Of a DNA stretch of 64,000 bases, positions 26,803-36,500 are shown piece by piece. Source of the DNA: M3007 sp046329435. GTDB taxonomy: Bacteria; Bacteroidota; Bacteroidia; Chitinophagales; Saprospiraceae. Made by a program: the position numbers and the translations under genes. The DNA lies in the NCBI GenBank assembly GCA_046329435.1, contig JAXLUR010000001.1, positions 434,001 through 498,000 on the forward strand. The letters are read 5' to 3'. The first letter of the stretch is position 1, and each line of letters opens with the position of its first letter. The notes beneath the pieces are model-generated. The model saw only the letters and a program-made list of their open reading frames with translations. It ran no database searches and was not told the DNA's origin.

Positions 26803-27837
26803 ATGAAAGCCTTTTTTACCTCCGTTGTACTTCTGGCCGGCTTCGTGCAGGTTGGAGGGCAGTCTTTTTACGCGCCCGACACTATTTTTTCGCAGCATTT
26901 CCAAATCGACCCTTCCGATGAAATGCTGCCATTTCCCAACGGCGACGACGACCTTTGGGTAAATTTCAATCAGGACGGCGGTATCACGACCTGCGCCCAA
27001 AATTTTGGCCTTACGCCCGGCGACTGGTATTTCGAAAGCGACCTGGGCACCAATGAGCCGACCGACAACAGTTGTTTTACCAGCTGTTCTTTCCGCAACG
27101 GCGTCTATCTGCAAAACAGAAACTGGCTGATTACTCCCCCGGTTTTCATCACCGATGAAAGCTGCCATTTGTCGTGGAAATCGCTGGCCTTACAGGGCCC
27201 GCTGTACATGGACGGTTATAAAGTGCTGATTTCCAATGGTTCCAACTCGCCTTACGACAATGAATACGACACTGTTTTTGTCGCGGCGCAAATGGTATCA
27301 ACTGATTCGGCAGGTTCGCTGGACCTGTCGCAGTATGCGTTTTCGCCGGGTTACATGCATGCCAACTCGTTTACCGACACCAATTACTATTTTATCGACA
27401 GTACGGAATTGCCGGACGGCACCCTGGCGCCCTATTTCCACGGCCGCCTCGAACCCCACAGCATCAGCCTGGCCCAATATGTCGGCCAGTCGGTTTACAT
27501 CGCTTTTTTGCACGATTCGCGCGACGACTACATTCTTCAGATCGACGATATTGCGGTCGTGAAGGAAGCCCTTGGCGTGAGTGAAACGCATCCGGGCGTA
27601 CGGGCTTTCGGGCTCAGTCCCAATCCGGCATCCGATTATGTTATGGTCAATTGGGTGCTAGAATCGCCCGAAACCGTATGGCTTACGTTGCTCAACAGTT
27701 CGGGAGCCCCGCTGCTGGAAAAACGAAGTTCGGACAGCAGCATCAGGCTTGATCTTGGAGAGATCGCTTCCGGCGTGTATTTTTTGCAGTTGAGAACAGC
27801 CGGGGGGCAGTCGGTAAGAAGGTTTGTAAAAATCTGA
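26803..27837 (+). CDS. T9SS cargo protein with choice-of-anchor J domain
   Basis: The 344-residue product has a signal peptide (MKAFFTSVVLLAGFVQVGG), a jelly-roll region of the cleaved-adhesin/choice-of-anchor J type (DDDLWVNFNQDGG, RNWLITPPVFITDESCHLSW, DGYKVLISNGSNSPYDNEYD, FLHDSRDDYILQIDDI) and a C-terminal type A sorting domain from about 262 (FGLSPNPASDYVMVNW to YFLQLRTAGGQSVRRFVKI). Such proteins cross the outer membrane by the type IX system and stay on the surface after the C-terminal domain is removed. The ligand is unknown; carbohydrate or protein adhesion is usual for this domain. The start is three bases after the kinase stop. Confidence 0.85.
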   Translation: MKAFFTSVVLLAGFVQVGGQSFYAPDTIFSQHFQIDPSDEMLPFPNGDDDLWVNFNQDGGITTCAQNFGLTPGDWYFESDLGTNEPTDNSCFTSCSFRNGVYLQNRNWLITPPVFITDESCHLSWKSLALQGPLYMDGYKVLISNGSNSPYDNEYDTVFVAAQMVSTDSAGSLDLSQYAFSPGYMHANSFTDTNYYFIDSTELPDGTLAPYFHGRLEPHSISLAQYVGQSVYIAFLHDSRDDYILQIDDIAVVKEALGVSETHPGVRAFGLSPNPASDYVMVNWVLESPETVWLTLLNSSGAPLLEKRSSDSSIRLDLGEIASGVYFLQLRTAGGQSVRRFVKI

Positions 27838-27960
27838 CTATCAGTTTTTTAAAAAAAATAATACCGAAGTCGAAGTATAATTCAACTTAAATGGCAAAGA
27901 ATTTCCGTTTCTTTGCGGCAGAAGTATTTATTACCAACACAAAAGTTTTTTGACAGTCTT

Positions 27961-28896
27961 ATGCTTAGCCGTCGTAGCGTCCGCATTAAAGTAATGCAGC
28001 TGCTGTATATGCTCAACCGAGATGAGCAACTCTCTTTTCCCGACCTGTTAAAAGAATACAACGACGGCATTTGGAAAGCCTTCGAAATTTACGTCTATCA
28101 GTTGTACCTGTTGCTGCGCATCACGCAACAGGCCGAAAAAGACGCAGAAACCCGTGCCGCGAAGTTGCTTCCCAGCGAAGACGACAAAACCTTCACCCCC
28201 CGGCTGTACAACAACCCCCTGGTTAAAAGCCTTGCCAATCACACGGATTTTCTGAATATCGTTGCCCGGTTCAAGTCCAACGAAAACCTGGACGACGACA
28301 TGCTGCGCCGTATTTATCAGTCGTTCGCAGAAACGCCCGAATACAAGGCTTATCTGGATATCCCCGAGCCGACCGATCAGGACCACAACAAAATTCTGCT
28401 CGAGTTATATCGATTCCTTGTCAACAACGACTTGTTTACCGAACTGACGGAAGACCGGTACAATAACTGGCAGGACGATGAATCGCTGGTGGTGGGCGCC
28501 ATGAAAAAAACCATCAAGGCAATGCCCCTTCAAGGGGATTTTTACAAAGAATTCGAACCTTCGGACGAAACTGTTCGCGACTTCGGTGAACAACTGCTGC
28601 GCAAAACCTGCCAGGAAGACCAGGCTCTGCTGACCCAGATTGAGCCAATGCTCAAAAACTGGGATTCCGACCGGGTAGCCATTCTGGATATGATTATGCT
28701 GAAAATGGCTTTGTGCGAATTGCTGCACTTCCCCACTATTCCGACCAAGGTTACGCTCAACGAATTTGTAGAAATCTCGAAAATTTATTCTACCGACAAA
28801 AGCAAGGATTTCATCAATGGCATTCTCGACCGCCTGATGAAAAAACTGGTGAAAGAAGATAAAATCGTGAAAGAAGGCCGGGGTTTGATCGAATAA
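27961..28896 (+). CDS. nusB: Transcription antitermination factor NusB
   Basis: The product (about 311 residues from the ATG at 27961) ends in a NusB domain: LLRKTCQEDQALLTQIEPMLKNWDSDRVAILDMIMLKMALCELLHFPTIP is the core (cut here in description to its order) and VTLNEFVEISKIYSTDKSKDF is the classic C-terminal signature. NusB with NusE binds boxA RNA and promotes rRNA antitermination. Like other Bacteroidota NusB proteins it is about twice the length of the E. coli form because of a helical N-terminal extension (MLSRRSVRIKVMQLLYML). The ATG at 27961 is preferred to a TTG at 27913 because the family begins at MLSRR. A strong bidirectional terminator follows. Confidence 0.92.
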   Translation: MLSRRSVRIKVMQLLYMLNRDEQLSFPDLLKEYNDGIWKAFEIYVYQLYLLLRITQQAEKDAETRAAKLLPSEDDKTFTPRLYNNPLVKSLANHTDFLNIVARFKSNENLDDDMLRRIYQSFAETPEYKAYLDIPEPTDQDHNKILLELYRFLVNNDLFTELTEDRYNNWQDDESLVVGAMKKTIKAMPLQGDFYKEFEPSDETVRDFGEQLLRKTCQEDQALLTQIEPMLKNWDSDRVAILDMIMLKMALCELLHFPTIPTKVTLNEFVEISKIYSTDKSKDFINGILDRLMKKLVKEDKIVKEGRGLIE

Positions 28897-28918
28897 ACCT
28901 GTTTGCCTTTTGTTTTTC

Positions 28919-28963
28919 AAAAAAAGAAGCCGCCGGATCTGTCGATCCGGCGGCTTCTTTTTT
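28919..28963. terminator. Bidirectional rho-independent terminator
   Basis: A 20-bp perfect inverted repeat (AAAAAAGAAGCCGCCGGATC and its complement) surrounds a four-base loop. It separates nusB from the convergent end of the giant adhesin gene. Confidence 0.9.
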
Positions 28964-28988
28964 GATCGTATCCGGCTGACGCCGGGTT

Positions 28989-30950
28989 TTATTTGAGCAA
29001 GGTGACATTGCCTTTGCTTTCATATACGGCGCCGTTGCCGCAAGTCGCTCTCAGGTACCAGCCATAAGCATCGGGAGTCAGTTCCCGTCCGTTGAAGGTG
29101 CCGTCCCAGCCGGTATGGGCCGGGTCGTTGGTTTCGTACACCTTTTCTCCCCAGCGGTCGAATACCACAAAATAGATTTCCTTGATATTCACGCCTCTTA
29201 CTCGGAAGAAGTCGTTGTTGCCGTCATTGTTGGGCGTGAATGCCTTGGGAACAAAAATGTAGGGCTCGACGCATTCGCCCGACATCACATTGACCGTGAC
29301 TTCCGATGTTGCGGTGCAATCGGAGTTCGAAGCCGTCACGGTTACGAAATACGTGGTCGTCTCCACCGGGAAGGCGTAGGTCACCGAATCGAACGGATTG
29401 GACAATGAGCCCGCAGGCTCCCATTCATATGAGTAATCAGTCCCGCCGGAAGGAATTACCACCAGCAAGGTCGAATCACCAGGACAGATCGATGCTTTCC
29501 CGGTGATCTGCGCTTCCGCAGCGACCTGAATGACATTGACCTGGAAGACCGCAGTGTCTGCGCAACCGGCCTGGTTGGTCACGATAACCATGTAGGTAGT
29601 ACTGTCTGTCGGCGTCACCGTAGGATTCGGAATCGAGGGCAAATTGGGCGCCCAGTGATACGTCAAGTTATCATCCGGATTCAGGTTTGTCACCGTCAGT
29701 TCTGCCGAGGAACCCAGGCAGAGGTCTCGTTGCGCAGGTTCATAATCGATTGCTACATCTGCATTTTGCACCCAGACGGAGTCAACGGCAGTACAGTTGA
29801 ACTCGTTAATCGCCTGCGCATAATAGAACTGGCCGGGACCCGGAACCACAACAATTGTATCATTCGTTGACAACACCGGGTTAAAATCTGGCGAAATCGA
29901 CCACTGGAATTGATTGGCATTGCTGTTGACAATCGTCAGATTCAACGGATCGGCGTTGCAAGTATGAATATCTGCCGGAAGTTCAATTGTTGCGCCAGGA
30001 GCCGGCACGACCAGCGCCGTATCGTAAAAGACGCAAGTGCCGTTCACAATAGTGACGAAATAAGTCGTTTCAACATCGGGCGACACCACAGGGTTGGGAA
30101 TATTGGCCACCAGATCAGGGTCGGCCGGGTTGGCGCTCCATTGGTAATTGTAGTTGTTGTTAAATACCTGATTCAACTGAACTGAGTCGCCAGGACAGAA
30201 ATTGCCGGGATTGATCTCTGTATCATCGATCAGGTAATAAACGATAGAAATCGTCGTAGTATCCGTGCAACCGTTGGCATTGGAAACCACGAGGGTACCC
30301 GTTACCGAACCATCCTGATTAAATTCCAGCGTCGGGTTCTGCTCGATGGAAGTTTGATTGCCAGGCGTAAACGTCCATTGCCAGGAGCTCGGATTGCCAA
30401 GACTTTGGTTGCCGGTGAACTGAATCACTGCGGAGCCCAGGCAATTGGTCTGGGAAACGCCTGCTATGGCGGTAGGCGTAGTCAACACCGTCACCACCGC
30501 CGAATCCGTCACCACGCAGGCGCCGTTGCTGATCGTCACGTAGTACGTCGTCGTGCCAGAGGGCGACACCACGGGGTTCGGACTGCTGCCCGACAGGTTC
30601 GGGTCGACAGGCGACGAGGTCCACACGTACGTGTAATCAGGGTTGCCGTCGGGGTTCAATGGCACCGAACTGCCGGCGCAGATCGCAGCAGGGTCGCTGA
30701 TCTCATCGTCCAGGATATTGATCTGTACATCCAGCGTCGTCGTGTCCGAGCAAACGCCGTTGCTCACCACCAGCGTCACCGTTACCGTGCCGTCCTGGTT
30801 GAACGTCACCGTCGGGTTCTGTTGCGTCGAGGTCGAGGGCGTGCCGCCCGGGAAGGTCCAGGTCCAACTCGTCGGATTGCCCGTCGACTGATCCGTGAAC
30901 TGCACCGTGGCTTCGCCAACGCAGTTTTGCAAAATGGCTACAAAAGCCAT
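28989..30950 (-). CDS. Giant PKD-repeat adhesin, C-terminal part with gliding-motility (type B) sorting domain
   Basis: This 653-residue stretch is the 3' part of the adhesin gene that starts at 37232. It contains the last copy of the near-identical PKD/Ig-like unit, three diverged units (with FTGNQSLGNPSSWQWTF and VSPDVETTYFVTIVNG blocks) and Ig-like modules rich in Cys and Asn. It ends in a complete gliding motility-associated C-terminal domain, IFVPKAFTPNNDGNNDFFRV then IYFVVFDRWGEKVYETNDPA and GWDGTFNGRELTPDAYGWYL. That domain targets proteins to the type IX system as type B cargo and usually needs a PorP/SprF-like partner, which is encoded in the same block (42610-43668). The apparent 5' end at 30950 is a two-base deletion in the repeat array, not a true start. 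Confidence 0.85.
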   Translation of the reverse strand: MAFVAILQNCVGEATVQFTDQSTGNPTSWTWTFPGGTPSTSTQQNPTVTFNQDGTVTVTLVVSNGVCSDTTTLDVQINILDDEISDPAAICAGSSVPLNPDGNPDYTYVWTSSPVDPNLSGSSPNPVVSPSGTTTYYVTISNGACVVTDSAVVTVLTTPTAIAGVSQTNCLGSAVIQFTGNQSLGNPSSWQWTFTPGNQTSIEQNPTLEFNQDGSVTGTLVVSNANGCTDTTTISIVYYLIDDTEINPGNFCPGDSVQLNQVFNNNYNYQWSANPADPDLVANIPNPVVSPDVETTYFVTIVNGTCVFYDTALVVPAPGATIELPADIHTCNADPLNLTIVNSNANQFQWSISPDFNPVLSTNDTIVVVPGPGQFYYAQAINEFNCTAVDSVWVQNADVAIDYEPAQRDLCLGSSAELTVTNLNPDDNLTYHWAPNLPSIPNPTVTPTDSTTYMVIVTNQAGCADTAVFQVNVIQVAAEAQITGKASICPGDSTLLVVIPSGGTDYSYEWEPAGSLSNPFDSVTYAFPVETTTYFVTVTASNSDCTATSEVTVNVMSGECVEPYIFVPKAFTPNNDGNNDFFRVRGVNIKEIYFVVFDRWGEKVYETNDPAHTGWDGTFNGRELTPDAYGWYLRATCGNGAVYESKGNVTLLK

Positions 30951-33514
30951 CGGGCTGCGGAAGTACCGTCACCACCGCCGAATCCGTCACCACGCAGGCG
31001 CCGTTGCTGATCGTCACGTAGTATGTCGTCGTGCCAGAGGGCGACACCACGGGGTTCGGACTGCTGCCCGACAGGTTCGGGTCGACAGGCGACGAGGTCC
31101 ACACGTACGTGTAATCAGGGTTGCCGTCGGGGTTCAACGGCACCGAACTGCCGGCGCAGATCGCAGCAGGGTCGCTGATCTCATCGTCCAGGATATTGAT
31201 CTGTACATCCAGCGTCGTCGTGTCCGAGCAAACGCCGTTGCTCACCACCAGCGTCACCGTTACCGTGCCGTCCTGGTTGAACGTCACCGTCGGGTTCTGT
31301 TGCGTCGAGGTCGAGGGCGTGCCGCCCGGGAAAGTCCAGGTCAACTCGTCGGATTGCCGTCGACTGGTCCGTGAACTGCACCGTGGCTTCGCCAACGCAG
31401 TTTTGCAAAATGGCTACAAAAGCCGCATCGGGCTGCGGAAGTACCGTCACCACCGCCGAATCCGTCACCACGCAGGCGCCGTTGCTGATCGTCACGTAGT
31501 ACGTCGTCGTGCCAGAGGGCGACACCACGGGGTTCGGACTGCTGCCCGACAGGTTCGGGTCGACAGGCGACGAGGTCCACACGTACGTGTAATCAGGGTT
31601 GCCGTCGGGGTTCAAAGGCACCGAACTGCCGGCGCAGATCGCAGCAGGGTCGCTGATCTCATCGTCCAGGATATTGATCTGTACATCCAGCGTCGTCGTG
31701 TCCGAGCAAACGCCGTTGCTCACCACCAGCGTCACCGTTACCGTGCCGTCCTGGTTGAACGTCACCGTCGGGTTCGTGCGTCGAGGTCGAGGGCGTGCCG
31801 CCGGGAAAGTCCAGTCCAACTCGTCGGATTGCCCGTCGACTGGTCCGTGAACTGCACCGTGGCTTCGCCAACGCAGTTTTGCAAAATGGCTACAAAAGCC
31901 GCATCGGGCTGCGGAAGTACCGTCACCACCGCCGAATCCGTCACCACACAGGCGCCGTTGCTGATCGTCACGTAGTACGTCGTCGTGCCAGAGGGCGACA
32001 CCACGGGGTTCGGACTGCTGCCCGACAGGTTCGGGTCGACAGGCGACGAGGTCCACACGTACGTGTAATCGGGGTTGCCGTCGGGGTTCAGCGGCACCGA
32101 ACTGCCGGCGCAGATCGCGGCAGGGTCGCTGATCTCATCGTCCAGGATATTGATCTGTACATCCAGCGTCGTTGTCCGAGCAAACGCCGTTGCTCACCAC
32201 CAGTGTCACCGTTACCGTGCCGTCCTGGTTGAACGTCACCGTCGGGTTCTGTTGCGTCGAGGTCGAGGGCGTGCCGCCGAAGGTCCAGGTCAACTCGTCG
32301 GATTGCCCGTCGAGTCCGTGACGCACCGTGGCTTCGCCAACGCCGTTTGCAAAATGGCTACAAAAGCCGCATCGGGCTGCGGAAGTACCGTACCGCCGAA
32401 TCCGTCACCCGCAGGCGCCGTTGCTGATCGTCACGTAATACGTCGTCGTGCCAGAGGGCGACACCACGGGTTCGGACTGCTGCCCGACAGGTTCGGGTCG
32501 ACAGGCGACGGGTCCACACGTACGTGTAATCAGGGTTGCCGTCGGGGTTCAAAGGCACCGAACTGCCGGCGCAGATCGCAGCAGGGTCGCTGATCTCATC
32601 GTCCAGGATATTGATCTGTACATCCAGCGTCGTCGTGTCCGAGCAAACGCCGTTGCTCACCACCAGCGTCACCGTTACCGTGCCGTCCTGGTTGAACGTC
32701 ACCGTCGGGTTCTGTTGCGTCGAGGTCGAGGGCGTGCCGCCCGGGAAAGTCCAGGTCCAACTCGTCGGATTGCCCGTCGACTGGTCCGTGAACTGCACCG
32801 TGGCTTCGCCAACGCAGTTTTGCAAAATGGCTACAAAAGCCGCATCGGGCTGCGGAAGTACCGTCACCACCGCCGAATCCGTCACCACACAGGCGCCGTT
32901 GCTGATCGTCACGTAGTACGTCGTCGTGCCAGAGGGCGACACCACGGGGTTCGGACTGCTGCCCGACAGGTTCGGGTCGACAGGCGACGAGGTCCACACG
33001 TACGTGTAATCAGGGTTGCCGTCGGGGTTCAGCGGCACCGAACTGCCGGCGCAGATCGCGGCAGGGTCGCTGATCTCATCGTCCAGGATATTGATCTGTA
33101 CATCCAGCGTCGTTGTGTCCGAGCAAACGCCGTTGCTCACCACCAGTGTCACCGTTACCGTGCCGTCCTGGTTGAACGTCACCGTCGGGTTCTGTTGCGT
33201 CGAGGTCGAGGGCGTGCCGCCCGGGAAAGTCCAGGTCCAACTCGTCGGATTGCCCGTCGACTGATCCGTGAACTGCACCGTGGCTTCGCCAACGCAGTTT
33301 TGCAAAATGGCTACAAAAGCCGCATCGGGCTGCGGAAGTACCGTCACCACCGCCGAATCCGTCACCACGCAGGCGCCGTTGCTGATCGTCACGTAATACG
33401 TCGTCGTGCCAGAGGGCGACACCACGGGGTTCGGACTGCTGCCCGACAGGTTCGGGTCGACAGGCGACGAGGTCCACACGTACGTGTAATCGGGGTTGCC
33501 GTCGGGGTTCAACG
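30487..33514 (-). repeat. 480-bp tandem repeat array inside the adhesin gene, with multiple small deletions
   Basis: About 6.4 nearly identical copies encode a 160-residue unit: a PKD domain (FVAILQNCVGEATVQFTDQS to SDTTTLDVQINILDDEIS) plus an Ig-like segment (CAGSSVPLNPDGNPDYTYVW to TYYVTISNGACVV). A fixed anchor recurs at 30643, 31121, 31599, 32075, 32536 and 33016, giving periods of 478, 478, 476, 461 and 480. Only the last is intact. The missing bases are deletions: 2 near 30950; 1 each near 31336 and 31351; 2+1+1 at about 31775-31815; and 19 bases in ten events between about 32172 and 32515. They total 27, so the two ends of the gene stay in the same frame. Confidence 0.92.
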
Positions 33515-36500
33515 GCAATGCACCGCCTTCACAAACGCCCACCAGGTCGCCGATTTCGTCATCAATAAAGCCAATATCGAGGGTTTGACTGGTCGTATCG
33601 GCACAGCCGCCGCCGCTGGTTACCACGAGGGTTACTGTCACGCTGCCTTCCTGATTGAAGGTCACCGTCGGGTTGGCCTGGGTAGAAATTGCAGGGTTGC
33701 CGCCCGGGAATATCCAGTGCCAGTTGGTTGGGTTGCCGGTTGATTGGTCTGTAAACTGGAAGGTTGCATTGCCGGAACAATTGATCTGGCTGAAAGCAAA
33801 CGCGGCGCTGGGGGCTGGCTCAACGATGGCCAACGCCGAATCCACGATGGAACAGGAACCGTTGGTGATCGTCACATAATACGTGGTCGTCACAGCCGGT
33901 GTCACCACCGGATTGGGGCTGTTGGCGCTCAAGGTCGGGTCGGCGGGGTTGGACGACCATTGATAGGTATAAACCGCACTGCCATCGGGATTCAGTTCAA
34001 CCGATTCGCCGGGGCAGAAATTACCGGGGTTGGAGATTTCGTCGTCGATAACCACGACATCCAGCGTTAAGGTTGCCGTATCGGCGCAGCCAATGGCATT
34101 TTCCACGATCAAGGTGGCTGTTACGGTGCCTTGATTGACAAAAGTGATGAGCGGATTTTGTTCAGAGGAAGTTTGATTGCCAGGCTGGAAATGCCATTGC
34201 CATGATACCGGGTTGCCGGTCGTCTGATCTGTAAACTGAACCACGGCGTCGTGCAGGCAGCTCAATTGCGAGGCTTCGATTGCGGCATTCAGGGATAGTG
34301 TGTCAGACACTGTAATCGTGTCGGTAAACGTCTGCACGCAACCCTGTGTCGGTATGAATTGAATGATATAATCTCCGGCTTGCGGATAAGTATAGGTTGG
34401 GTTCTGTACCGTAGTCGTATCGCCGGTGCCAAAATGCCATGTACCAAAAACATTGCTGGAATTGGTAAACGTGACCGTCAGGCCATGACAAATATCGGCA
34501 TCGATCTGGCCATCCAGCGAAGCGCCGGGTAACACATCGAGCGGAACGGAGAGATCAGCTACGCAATCGTATTGATTGGTCAGGTGCAATGTCACGACGT
34601 AACTGCCGGCCTGAGCCGTGGCAACAGGATTGGCCACGTTGGCATTGGGAGAAAAGAGGATCGTCGGGGGTTGAGCGGCCCACTGATAGGTTAGTATCTG
34701 GCCGGGGTTGAGGTTGATTGCCTGCAATACAAACGGGGTGTTCTCGCAAAGCGAATCTTGACCCAAAATGGCAATTTCCACGTTTATTCCGCCGCCCTGA
34801 ACGGTTGCAGCAGCCGTATCGGCACAGCCGTAGGCATCGGTAGCAACAGCATAATAGGTGGTCAGCGGCCCGGCAGGTACCGTCAGGGATAAACCTGAGC
34901 CCAGCAATTGCCCTTGCTGGTTGTACCAGTTGACGGTTGCCGTTGTATTGATGCTGGCCTGGAGCGTGGCGAGGCTATCGCAGGTAACGATCGAAACATC
35001 CTGCAGGGTCAGTTCAAGCGGCGTAATCCGGATAACTGTCACCTCGGCAGTGCCGGTGCAGCCACCGCCACTCACAGTCAAAGTGTAGGTGGTCGTTTGA
35101 TCCGGGTCGGCAATCACGTTCGTCGGATCGCCGTTTACAAAGGTCAGTCCGGTAGTCGGCGACCACTGATAAGTTTGTCCGGGAGTGCCTGTGACGGTAA
35201 TCGGAATCGGGCCATTCTGGCAATCCACCGTCGGGTTGGGGGCATTAATGGTAAAGGTTGGAATGCCGGTCACATTGAATGGCAACTGCAAGGAATCCTG
35301 ACAGCCTGCTGCCGAAGTAATCACCAGTGTAGCAGTACCGTTTTCATTCTGCGTAAATTGTAAAGGCGGCGGATTCTGAAGATCGGATTGTGCAGCGCCA
35401 TTGCTCCAGACAAATTCCCAATGCCAGGAAACGATCGGGCTCAGGTTGTCTGTCGAGGCATCGACAAATTGAACCGTCACCTGATTGTCGACACAAGCCA
35501 GGGTGTTCAACGTAAAATCAGCAACGGGGTTCGACAACGCGCCGATATCCGCTACACTGAGCGCAGTACAGCCATGACTGTCGGTCACCCACACAGCATA
35601 AGCGCCGGCCGGCAGGTTGGAAATGGTATTTCCGCTGACCTGACTGCTGTCGGGGAAGGTCCATACATAGTTATAAGGAGCCGTGCCGCCCGAAGCGAAC
35701 GCCGAAGCCATGCCTGTGCTGTCGCCTACGCACACTACATCGGTCGTATCCACAACTTGCACATTTACAATGGTGTGCGTGCCAATTACTGCGCATGCGG
35801 TATCAGAACAACCGGTGATGACATCCGTCACCGTTACACAAACGACCGTGCCGGCCGGAATGCCGTTCAGCTGGGCAACCGGCGGACTGTTCTGAATGTT
35901 CCACTGATAAATATAGTTGCCGCCAGGCGGATTGACGATAGCCGTCGCAGTGCCATCATCGACACCCTGACACTCGGCCTTGGTTGTAACAAGCGTGACG
36001 TTCAGGTTGCTGATAGAATCTATATTGACGGTAAAGTCGTGCTGACAATGGTTAGCATCAAACACACACACGTAGTACGAGCCGGGCGCCAAACCACATA
36101 TGGTTTGTCCGCTAACGCCCAAAACGGGCCACATATAGGTATAGGGGGGCACGCCGCCGACACCCTGAACCGTGACGCAGCCGGTGCTGTCGCCGCAGGA
36201 AGGCGTCACTGATACCAGTTCCACATTGAGCGGGGGCGGGATATTGACGGTATCGCCATCGATGGTGGTACAGCCGTTTTGATCGGTCACGGTGACGGCA
36301 TAATAACCGGCCGGAATATTCATTTGGCCGGAAACGTTGCCGGCATTATTGTTCCAGGTATAAGAATAGGGCGGAAACCCGCCGGTTGCATTGGCTGCTA
36401 CAGCCCCTCCGTTGATGTATATAGCGCAGGGAATATCGGTTGCCACCACATCGACGGAGAGATGATTGGGTCCTTCCAGCGTCACATGGTCGGTGAATGT

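Noticed and set aside
30487..33514. Tandem 480-bp direct repeats considered as a CRISPR or satellite array.
   Set aside because: The period is 480 bases, no spacers exist and each unit encodes a continuous 160-residue protein domain.
32448..33743. Long open frames on the + strand through the adhesin repeats (for example 32448-33743, 31121-31975 and 30354-31010).
   Set aside because: They are antisense to the repeat-coding minus strand. Their apparent length comes from the repeated codon pattern, they consist mainly of Arg/His/Val-rich sequence without domains, and the minus strand has clear PKD and Ig-like domains.
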